Source: Clostridiales bacterium UBA1381
GTDB taxonomy: Bacteria; Bacillota; Clostridia; UBA1381
NCBI GenBank assembly: GCA_002305435.1
Contig: DBQZ01000137.1
Coordinates: 1-7,506, forward strand
DNA: 7,506 nucleotides
Direction: 5' to 3'
Positions 1 through 5,910 of this stretch are shown here, in pieces. The position numbers and the translations under genes were made by a program. Below the pieces are notes generated by a model. That model searched no databases. It worked only from the letters and a program-made list of their open reading frames with translations, and was not told the DNA's origin. The first letter of the stretch is position 1. Each line of letters opens with the position of its first letter.

Positions 1-1
1 C

Positions 2-1177
2 ACCTCCGACAAGGCTATGACGGCGGATCTTATCGCAGCCGTTTACAACGAGGACGGCACTCTCAATACAGCCAAGGTAACAGAGGTTGTATTTGAAGAA
101 GCCGGCACACAGTCGATCCCCGTTGCAGAAGGCAGCACACTCATGCTGTGGAACAGCCTTGAAGAAATGACTCCGGTAGAGCTTTCAGAAGCAGTTTCCG
201 GCGACAGCCTGACTCTTCCGATAAATACCGCAGTTACAGTTGTGGCAACTGCAAATCCGGGTTACGTATTCATGGGCTGGTACGAGGGCGAGACACTCGT
301 ATCTACGGACGCAGAATATACATTCAGACTTCGTGATGATATAACGCTTGCTCCGAACTTTGCTTACGAGCCGGGCGTTGCTGATGTAGTAAGCTTCAAC
401 GTATCGGCAGCTGCTTCCTTTATTAAGGCAGAGCCGGGTGCTACAACATCACTTACAGTATCGGATGCAGTTGACGCAGCCGGAACACCGGTAAGCAAGC
501 TGACAAACACTGATGTAACATGGACTGCAAGCGATGCTAACATCACAGTAAGCGCAGACGGCGTGGTTACAGTAGGCGACGGCTTCACAACCGACGGAGC
601 TTCCGAAAAGCAGGTAACAATTACCGGTGCTCTCAACGGCTTTGAAGCAACCTGCGTTATCACCTTCCATAATTATGCATATTATGAAGTGATGACAAAC
701 GCTAACTACACCGGTCTGACAATGACTATCGCCGACCAGAGTGCTATCGTATTCCCCGGTGCAAGCACTACAAATACGTATACTCTTACAGCTCCCGTAA
801 CAATCGGAGCCGGCACAAAGATAACCTACAGCCACGCTTGGTCAGGTTATAACACCTGCGAGCAGCACAGAACCCTTAACTTCAAGGATTCTGCGGGCAA
901 TGTAGTTCTTACAATGTACTATTCATGGGGCGACCTCTTTGTGAACGGAACAGCTCTCACAGGCGCAGTTACAAAGGACACATGGAGCGATGTAACAATA
1001 GAAATCGCTGATGACGGCACAACGGCAACCGTAACGGCAGGCGGAAATTCCGCTACCACCACGCTTACCGGCACAGAGCTTGCATCAATAGATTTCGTAT
1101 CGGCAAGCTCCGTTCCCGCACCTGATCAAGGAGATAAACCGAGACCTCTCGGTATCAGCTCGCTGATAGTTGAATAA
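2..1177 (+). CDS. Secreted or surface multidomain protein, C-terminal part (5' end outside the window)
   Basis: The frame is open from base 2, so the ATG at 17 is probably an internal Met and at least 391 residues are visible. Numbering from that Met, residues 1-60 resemble the small beta-rich module with a 'LMLWNSLEEMTPV' signature common in Firmicute extracellular carbohydrate-active proteins. Residues about 64-118 look like an InlB/listerial-type repeat ('NPGYVFMGWYEGE'). Residues about 120-220 look like a bacterial Ig-like (Big) domain ('VTWTASDANITVSADGVVTV'). Residues about 221-386 form a Thr/Ser/Gly-rich beta-sandwich-like region ending in 'GISSLIVE', which could be a concanavalin-like carbohydrate-binding fold. 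There is no LPXTG motif, hydrophobic tail, dockerin or SLH repeat at the C-terminus, so any anchor or catalytic domain must lie upstream. The signal peptide is also outside the window. The likely role is an extracellular enzyme or adhesin acting on polysaccharide, but the function is inferred from modules only. A strong terminator follows directly. Confidence 0.75.
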   Translation, partial: TSDKAMTADLIAAVYNEDGTLNTAKVTEVVFEEAGTQSIPVAEGSTLMLWNSLEEMTPVELSEAVSGDSLTLPINTAVTVVATANPGYVFMGWYEGETLVSTDAEYTFRLRDDITLAPNFAYEPGVADVVSFNVSAAASFIKAEPGATTSLTVSDAVDAAGTPVSKLTNTDVTWTASDANITVSADGVVTVGDGFTTDGASEKQVTITGALNGFEATCVITFHNYAYYEVMTNANYTGLTMTIADQSAIVFPGASTTNTYTLTAPVTIGAGTKITYSHAWSGYNTCEQHRTLNFKDSAGNVVLTMYYSWGDLFVNGTALTGAVTKDTWSDVTIEIADDGTTATVTAGGNSATTTLTGTELASIDFVSASSVPAPDQGDKPRPLGISSLIVE

Positions 1178-1186
1178 GACTTTAAA

Positions 1187-1220
1187 AAAGAGGATGCTGC
1201 CTTCGGGCAGCATTCTTTTT
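1187..1220 (+). terminator. Rho-independent terminator of the surface-protein gene
   Basis: A hairpin with stem 1187-1201 / 1206-1220 closes on a C(TTCG)G tetraloop. The core stem ATGCTGCC/GGCAGCAT is perfect, extends with G-T wobbles into an A-run/T-run, and ends in five T residues. It begins 10 bases after the stop codon at 1175-1177. The A-tract on its left side means it might work weakly in the other direction too. Confidence 0.92.
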
Positions 1221-1250
1221 ATGTACGTGAACCCGAATTTTTGCATAACA

Positions 1251-1280
1251 AAAAGCGCACCCAATTGCGGATGCGCTTTT
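1251..1280 (-). terminator. Rho-independent terminator of the phosphoglucomutase gene
   Basis: The arms AAAAGCGCA (1251-1259) and TGCGCTTTT (1272-1280) pair perfectly. After one C/A mismatch, two further G-C pairs close a 6-base loop. Read on the minus strand, the hairpin starts 13 bases past the TAA at 1294-1296 and ends in five T residues. The symmetric A/T flanks make it potentially bidirectional. Confidence 0.8.
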
Positions 1281-1293
1281 ATTATACGATATT

Positions 1294-3024
1294 TTAAAGT
1301 CCCAGCTGCTCCTTAACGTCTGCGAGGACTTTTTCTATTTCAGCTGATGCCGCTTCAAAGCTGTCGCCGAAAGTACCCAGATAAATCTTTATCTTCGGCT
1401 CTGTGCCGGAGGGTCTTACGATGAAATACGTCTTATCATCACTTAAGTTGTACTTTAGTACGTTCGACTTTGGCAAGCCTTTAAGGGCGGTTATTCCGTC
1501 TGCGGATTTTATCGTCTGGCTCTGGTAATCGGTGTAAACAACAATGTCCATACCGGCAGCCTTCTTGGGCGGATCTTCACGCAGACCTGTCAAAAGGGCA
1601 GCCATCTTCTCCATGCCGTCCTTGCCGGGCATTGTGAACGATACGGTCTTTTCTGCATAGTAGCCGTACTTCTTGTAAATATCCTGCAAAGCCTCATAAA
1701 GGGACTTATTCTTCGTCTTATAGTACGCTGCCATTTCTGCTATAAGCATGGTCGCAACTACGCCGTCCTTATCACGGGCATGGGTACCGGCAAGATAGCC
1801 GTAGCTCTCCTCAAAGCCGAACAGGTACGTATGCTCGCCTGTCTTTGCAAATTCGGTCATCTTTTCGCCGATGTACTTAAAGCCGGTCAGCACGTTCATT
1901 ATCTCAACGCCGTAAGCCTTTGCTATAGCAGACGCAAGCTCCGTGGTAACAATCGTCTTTATAACAACGCCGTTTTCCGGAAGGGTTCCCTTAGCTTTTC
2001 TGGAGGAAAGGATGTATTCAACCAAAAGTGCACCTGTCTGGTTGCCGGTAAGCGTACGGTATACGCCCTCTGCATCCCGTACAACTATCCCCACACGGTC
2101 GCAGTCAGGGTCAGTGCCGATTATGATGTCAACATCATTTTCCTTTGCCATGTTGATAGCTATCTCAAAGCCTTCCTTGTCCTCGGGATTGGGGGACTTA
2201 ACGGTCGGGAAATCGCCGTCCTCAGTGTCCTGTTCCTTTACTACAAGCACGTTTTTAAAGCCTATACGTGAGAGGATCGCCTTTACCGGACGGGAACCTG
2301 TGCCGTGGAACGGCGTATATATCAGCTTAAACGTATCAGCAACAGCCGCTACCGCCTCGGGATTTAACTGCTGTGTCTGAACGGCGTCAAGGAACTTATC
2401 GTCAAGATTAGGCCCTGCCATCTCAACTATGCCGGAAGCTTTCGCCTCTTCCAAATCCATAAATTTCACATCATCGAAAATATCAAAGCTGTCAATAGCC
2501 TCTACTACAACGTCAGCCGCATCGGGAGGCAGCTGGCCGCCGTCTGCGCCGTACACCTTGTAGCCGTTGTACTGCTTGGGATTGTGGCTTGCCGTTATCA
2601 TTACGCCGGCGGCGCACTTTAATTCCCTGATGCCGAAGGATACCTCGGGCACCGAATGTACTCTCTCAAACAAATATGCCTTTACTCCCGCATAAGCCAG
2701 AACCTTTGCGGTTTCCTCGGCAAATTCACGTGAGAAATGCCTTGTATCGTAGCCTATCAGAACGCCCGCCTTTGCCGCATCTTCTCCCATCGACTTTACG
2801 TATTTTGCAACGCCCTGTGTAGCCCGGCGTACGTTGTATATGTTCATGCGGTTTGTGCCGATTCCGAGAATACCTCTCATTCCTGCCGTACCAAATTCCA
2901 GCTCACGGTAGAAACGCTCTTCTATTTCTTTTTCATCCCCGGCAATTGAGCGAAGCTCTTCCTTGTCCGCATCGCTCAGAACGTCTGAATTAAGCCAGCG
3001 TTCATATGTTTCCTTATAGCCCAT
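1294..3024 (-). CDS. pgcA: Alpha-phosphohexomutase (phosphoglucomutase/phosphomannomutase, PgcA-like)
   Basis: This cytoplasmic enzyme of 576 residues is expected to interconvert glucose-6-phosphate and glucose-1-phosphate, feeding cell-wall, glycogen or exopolysaccharide precursors. All four family motifs are visible: the phosphoserine loop TASHNP at 144-149 (Ser146), the metal loop GTDPDCDR at 303-310 (Asp305, 307, 309), the sugar-recognition loop GFEES at 403-407, and the phosphate-binding loop RPSGTEP at 537-543. The N-terminal GTAGMRG at 45-51 is typical of the long PgcA/PGM2 branch, and the length matches Bacillus PgcA (about 580). The start ATG at 3022-3024 has AGGAGG 8 bases upstream. 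The gene has its own promoter and terminator, but no strong terminator separates it from the operon upstream, so some readthrough is plausible. Substrate preference (glucose, mannose or pentose phosphate) cannot be read from sequence alone. Confidence 0.96.
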   Translation of the reverse strand: MGYKETYERWLNSDVLSDADKEELRSIAGDEKEIEERFYRELEFGTAGMRGILGIGTNRMNIYNVRRATQGVAKYVKSMGEDAAKAGVLIGYDTRHFSREFAEETAKVLAYAGVKAYLFERVHSVPEVSFGIRELKCAAGVMITASHNPKQYNGYKVYGADGGQLPPDAADVVVEAIDSFDIFDDVKFMDLEEAKASGIVEMAGPNLDDKFLDAVQTQQLNPEAVAAVADTFKLIYTPFHGTGSRPVKAILSRIGFKNVLVVKEQDTEDGDFPTVKSPNPEDKEGFEIAINMAKENDVDIIIGTDPDCDRVGIVVRDAEGVYRTLTGNQTGALLVEYILSSRKAKGTLPENGVVIKTIVTTELASAIAKAYGVEIMNVLTGFKYIGEKMTEFAKTGEHTYLFGFEESYGYLAGTHARDKDGVVATMLIAEMAAYYKTKNKSLYEALQDIYKKYGYYAEKTVSFTMPGKDGMEKMAALLTGLREDPPKKAAGMDIVVYTDYQSQTIKSADGITALKGLPKSNVLKYNLSDDKTYFIVRPSGTEPKIKIYLGTFGDSFEAASAEIEKVLADVKEQLGL

Positions 3025-3032
3025 ATCGTAAA

Positions 3033-3038
3033 CCTCCT
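3033..3038 (-). promoter_or_regulatory. Ribosome binding site of pgcA
   Basis: A perfect AGGAGG on the minus strand lies 8 bases before the ATG at 3024 and fixes this start. A second in-frame ATG is found only well inside the conserved N-terminus. Confidence 0.92.
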
Positions 3039-3070
3039 GCGTATATATTTGTAATTTTACAGCTATATTT

Positions 3071-3099
3071 ATTATACACCTTCAGCGTGAAAATTGCAA
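3071..3099 (-). promoter_or_regulatory. Promoter of pgcA
   Basis: On the minus strand, TTGCAA (3094-3099) and a consensus TATAAT (3071-3076) are separated by exactly 17 bases. Transcription would start near 3064, leaving a 5' leader of roughly 40 bases with no obvious structure. The hexamers match those of the promoter at 7189-7217. Confidence 0.75.
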
Positions 3100-3159
3100 C
3101 CGAAATTATGTAAAATTTATAATAAAAAAATCGTCATTTTCCATAAAAACCATCAATAT

Positions 3160-3630
3160 TCATAAAAATTGTGCTATTATTTTCCATTCCTCACAAAGCC
3201 GCTCCAGGCTAAAGGCGGCATTTGCCGGAGATGTTGACGGCAGACGCTGGGCTTTGATGCCGGTCTTGTCAAAACAGTATTTATTGTAGAGGCGAAACGC
3301 TGTCGTGCCGTTTGCAAACACCGTTTTTGCCGGAATCTGCGAAAGGTCGTTTGGGGTAACGTTTCTGATACTCGCATCACTCGAACCCTCAATATCGCAG
3401 CTTTTTATAACGTCCCAGACGGCTATATGGTTTCTTAGCAAAAGCTCCCGCTTTTCATCGATCGTACCGGGAACCTCCTCCCCGGTGATATTTGCTATCA
3501 CCCTCCAGAACCTGTTTTGCGGATGACCGTAAAAAAAGCCCGTTTCCCGTGATCTCACAGAGGGAAACGAGCCTAAAATAAGCACACGGGAGCTTTCGCC
3601 AAATACCGGCTCTATAGTATGCAGCTCCAT
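3160..3630 (-). CDS. DNA-deoxyinosine (hypoxanthine) glycosylase, uracil-DNA glycosylase family 6
   Basis: The product is a 156-residue cytoplasmic base-excision repair enzyme expected to remove hypoxanthine, the deamination product of adenine, from DNA. It shows the UDG-superfamily motif 1 in the family 6 form, LILGSFPS (17-24), followed by YGHPQNRFW (34-42) with the Asn (Asn39 here) thought to be catalytic in the family. It also has VWDVIKSCDIEGSSD (71-85), FANG (105-108), and the motif 2 equivalent LPSTSPAN (130-137) near the C-terminus. The length fits the family (about 160). The frame is open 9 codons further upstream to an ATG at 3657. The start at 3630 is preferred because it has a GAGGTGA ribosome site and the extra residues (MRRLLRGEI) overlap the previous gene and are not conserved-looking. 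The glucokinase stop is only 4 bases upstream, so translation is probably coupled. A related SMUG/MUG-like specificity cannot be excluded. Confidence 0.9.
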   Translation of the reverse strand: MELHTIEPVFGESSRVLILGSFPSVRSRETGFFYGHPQNRFWRVIANITGEEVPGTIDEKRELLLRNHIAVWDVIKSCDIEGSSDASIRNVTPNDLSQIPAKTVFANGTTAFRLYNKYCFDKTGIKAQRLPSTSPANAAFSLERLCEEWKIIAQFL

Positions 3631-3633
3631 TAT

Positions 3634-3640
3634 CTCACCT
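3634..3640 (-). promoter_or_regulatory. Ribosome binding site of the deoxyinosine glycosylase gene
   Basis: GAGGTGA on the minus strand overlaps the TGA stop of the glucokinase gene (3635-3637) and lies 3 bases before the ATG at 3630, counted from its last base; its GAGG core is 6 bases away. It decides for 3630 rather than 3657 as start and indicates translational coupling. Confidence 0.75.
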
Positions 3641-4570
3641 CGCAGCAAGCGCCGCACCGATTATGCCGGCCTCGTTGAACAGCCTTGCCACCTCAAGCTG
3701 CGTGTGCGGGCGGTAACGGTTGTAATCGTTCGCTTTGACAAATTCCTCCACCGGCTTTAGGAGGTAGTCGCCCTCACGGCTTATGCCGCCGCCGAGTACG
3801 ATCTTCTCCGGCTGGAAGATGTTTACAACGCTGACAATCCCGTCCGCCACGTATTTAACATATTGGTTGACAACTGCCTTTGCCGCCTCATCGCCTGCCC
3901 TTGCTGCATCAAATGCAGTACGGCCGCTGATTTTGCCCCGTTCTGCGGCGAGCTTTTCCATCAGGCTTCCCGGATTTTCCTCTATAGCAGCCTTGGTCTG
4001 GGCGATAAGGGCTGTCACAGACGCATACGTTTCCCAGCAGCCGTCCTTGCCGCAGGTGCAGCGGTTGCCGCCGCTTACGAGCGTCATATGCCCAATTTCG
4101 CCGCCTGCCCCGTTAAAGCCGCGGTAAATCTTCCCGTCAAGGATAATGCCAGAGCCGACCCCTGTACCCAAGGTTATCATTATGAAGCTTTTTGCCCCGT
4201 CTCCGTAAATGCAGTATTCGCCGTAGGCTGCCGCATTTGCGTCATTCTCCAGATGAACCTCCTTTTTCAAAAGCCGCTCAAGCTCACCGGCTAAAGGTAC
4301 TCCCTCCATTTTGAGGTTGTTTACATAAACTGCCGTGCCGGTTTCGGTATCTATCGTCCCCGGGCAGCCGGCGCCGATTTTCTTTATATCCGACATAGAC
4401 AGCCCCGCCTTGTCCACCAAGCCCCTGCACAAGCGGGCAATATCGGATATTATTTCGCCCGAACTGCGGTTGCGCAGCGTGGGAGTTGTATCTTGTGCGA
4501 TAATTTCTCCTGCTTCGTTTACTATTCCCGCAGCAAGATTCGTTCCGCCTATATCCACTCCTATATACAT
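3635..4570 (-). CDS. glcK: ROK-family glucokinase
   Basis: This 311-residue cytoplasmic sugar kinase most likely phosphorylates glucose to glucose-6-phosphate with ATP. The N-terminal phosphate loop DIGGT is at 6-10. The catalytic ENDAN (108-112, Asp110 as base), the GTGVGSG loop (135-141), and the ROK signature running from GGEIGH (156-161) to the zinc motif CTCGKDGC (171-178) are all intact. His161, Cys171, Cys173 and Cys178 are the expected zinc ligands. The GGGIS adenosine-side motif is at 260-264. Length and motifs match Bacillus/Streptococcus-type GlcK, and no N-terminal helix-turn-helix is present, so it is not a ROK repressor. The start overlaps the stop of the previous gene as TAATG, with AAGGA (4581-4585) 10 bases upstream as a ribosome site inside that gene. 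N-acetylmannosamine, fructose or another hexose are alternative substrates. Confidence 0.93.
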   Translation of the reverse strand: MYIGVDIGGTNLAAGIVNEAGEIIAQDTTPTLRNRSSGEIISDIARLCRGLVDKAGLSMSDIKKIGAGCPGTIDTETGTAVYVNNLKMEGVPLAGELERLLKKEVHLENDANAAAYGEYCIYGDGAKSFIMITLGTGVGSGIILDGKIYRGFNGAGGEIGHMTLVSGGNRCTCGKDGCWETYASVTALIAQTKAAIEENPGSLMEKLAAERGKISGRTAFDAARAGDEAAKAVVNQYVKYVADGIVSVVNIFQPEKIVLGGGISREGDYLLKPVEEFVKANDYNRYRPHTQLEVARLFNEAGIIGAALAAR

Positions 4571-5910
4571 TAGTCATCCGTCCTTTCCTTTACAATGACA
4601 GTTGCAAGTGACATCTCGCTGTACTGGGTTGATATTATGCTGTTTTTTGCAATCCGTGAATATATCCCCTGAAAACGGCCGCCGTAGACGAACAGTCCGG
4701 TGATATTGCTGTACGGGGCAAATTTCGCATTTTCCGTACGCAGCAGGTCGATATTGTCACATTCATACGGCGGGCAATATTCCTGCAGCAGATAATCCTT
4801 GCCGAGGGCTTCTTTTACTGTTTTTTCCCATTCCTCACCGTTTTTAAACTCCACTCCGGCATGAACACCTCTTGAAGCATAGGAATCCTCAGGCTTTATC
4901 ACCCAGCTCTGCCTATCATTATATACGTCATGCTCAAGCGCTGTCTCCTCTGTGAGCAGCGTCGTGTACGGTATATGCTGAAAGATAAATTCCCGGCTTG
5001 TCTCATCGAGGAAGCTGAGCGTCGCCCCATCACGCAGTATCTTGAAAATTATCTTGTTATGTATTATCTGCGTGCGGAAATCCCCTATCAGGATAACGTC
5101 ATTGTTTTTCACAGCTCCGATAAACGGCTGCACCGCATCGTAATTTTCCATTATATCGCAGGTTACGGCACGGCGGTAAATTGCGTCTATGGGGGTATTA
5201 TCCTTTGTATAAAGTCTGCCGTGCTTGTACTTAAGCTCACGTATATCAGCTATCACACAGCCGCAGCCCGCCTTTTCAAAGGCTTTTTTAAACGCTTCAA
5301 ACTCATAATTGACCTTGCCGTCAAGGAAATCCACTATCGCCACATTCGGATTCTCTTTGGGATTTTCGGAGGTGTTGTATATTTTTACAAACGCCTTTGC
5401 CCATGAATTAAAAAACTCGCTTTTGTACACACGGAAACGCTTTTTGAAAATGTCAAACGACCGTGATTTTGCAAGCACCTTGTTAAGCTCCCTGTCCTCG
5501 TTCATTGCGCTTGCCCCGTCTGCATTAAATTCGCAGAATTTGAAATCCCACGTATCCTCGTTAAAGAACACGTCAAGCCGTGCTATCGGAAGCGGGCAGG
5601 GATACGTCCTCGGACGCAGTATCAGCTCCTCAAGCCGCTTGTCAAAGCCGAACAGCTTCCTGTATTCGGCATCGGTTTCATACCTCTCGATTACACGCAC
5701 AAGTATACTATACATCACATCGCAGACGCTTTTTAGGAACCTCTCCTGCTCCTTGGTAAATATTTTCGGGATGTAGAGCGTGCGCACGAGGATATTATGG
5801 CTGTACGCCTTTGATTTTTCCAGCCGCTTCTGCATCTCTTGCCCGTCAAGGCGGCTCTTCTCCATATCCGCATCTGCTATCCCTCGGTAATATTCTGCCG
5901 GTGTAAGCAT
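4570..5910 (-). CDS. ATP-grasp amide ligase, glutathionylspermidine-synthase-like
   Basis: The 446-residue protein resembles the stand-alone synthetase half of glutathionylspermidine synthase (YgiC/YjfC-like), which joins a carboxylate to an amine through an acyl-phosphate. Visible motifs are RLDVFF (111-116) and KFCEFNADGAS (124-134). By position, these supply the metal and ATP residues Arg111, Asp113, Glu127 and Asn129. Also visible are IYRRAVT (245-251), the ATP-grasp lysine segment WVIKPEDSYASRGVHAG (336-352, Lys339), YLLQEYCPP (373-381), and a C-terminal 'GGRFQGIYSRIA' segment (410-421, Arg419). There is no N-terminal CHAP amidase domain, signal peptide or membrane segment, so it should be cytosolic. 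It begins with a TAATG overlap on the GCS2-like gene, with GGAGGG at 5920-5925. The pairing suggests it acts on the gamma-glutamyl product of that enzyme. The acyl donor and amine acceptor are unknown; calling it a glutathione or glutathionylspermidine synthase would overstate the evidence. Confidence 0.8.
   Translation of the reverse strand: MLTPAEYYRGIADADMEKSRLDGQEMQKRLEKSKAYSHNILVRTLYIPKIFTKEQERFLKSVCDVMYSILVRVIERYETDAEYRKLFGFDKRLEELILRPRTYPCPLPIARLDVFFNEDTWDFKFCEFNADGASAMNEDRELNKVLAKSRSFDIFKKRFRVYKSEFFNSWAKAFVKIYNTSENPKENPNVAIVDFLDGKVNYEFEAFKKAFEKAGCGCVIADIRELKYKHGRLYTKDNTPIDAIYRRAVTCDIMENYDAVQPFIGAVKNNDVILIGDFRTQIIHNKIIFKILRDGATLSFLDETSREFIFQHIPYTTLLTEETALEHDVYNDRQSWVIKPEDSYASRGVHAGVEFKNGEEWEKTVKEALGKDYLLQEYCPPYECDNIDLLRTENAKFAPYSNITGLFVYGGRFQGIYSRIAKNSIISTQYSEMSLATVIVKERTDD

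Noticed and set aside
17..19. ATG at 17 as the start of the surface-protein gene
   Set aside because: The frame is open to the window edge, there is no ribosome site, and the protein lacks a signal peptide there, so it is an internal Met.
449..835. Minus-strand open frame of 128 codons opposite the surface-protein gene
   Set aside because: It is antisense to a clear domain-bearing protein, is very Cys- and Tyr-rich in a low-complexity way, and has no ribosome site; it is a shadow frame.
1281..1286. TATAAT on the minus strand just past the pgcA stop
   Set aside because: It points into the terminator hairpin with no gene downstream on that strand and no good -35 element.
1780..2380. Plus-strand open frames of 163 and 145 codons opposite pgcA
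   Set aside because: They lie antisense across conserved PgcA motifs, with no promoter or recognisable domain.
3124..3140. Possible terminator after the glycosylase gene (AAAAT/ATTTT around GACG, then T-run on the minus strand)
   Set aside because: The stem is five A-T pairs only, too weak to count as a terminator; readthrough into pgcA remains possible.
3635..4570. ROK protein as a polyphosphate-dependent glucokinase because ppk1 is nearby
   Set aside because: The CxCGxxGC zinc motif and overall form fit ATP-using GlcK; nothing visible supports polyphosphate as donor.
4284..4577. Minus-strand frame of 97 codons starting 7 bases before the glucokinase ATG
   Set aside because: Its product is Arg/Asn-rich and resembles an out-of-frame reading of glucokinase, whose own frame carries all ROK motifs.
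4930..5776. Plus-strand open frames of 158 and 155 codons opposite the ATP-grasp gene
   Set aside because: They mirror the codon structure of the real gene and show no family features.
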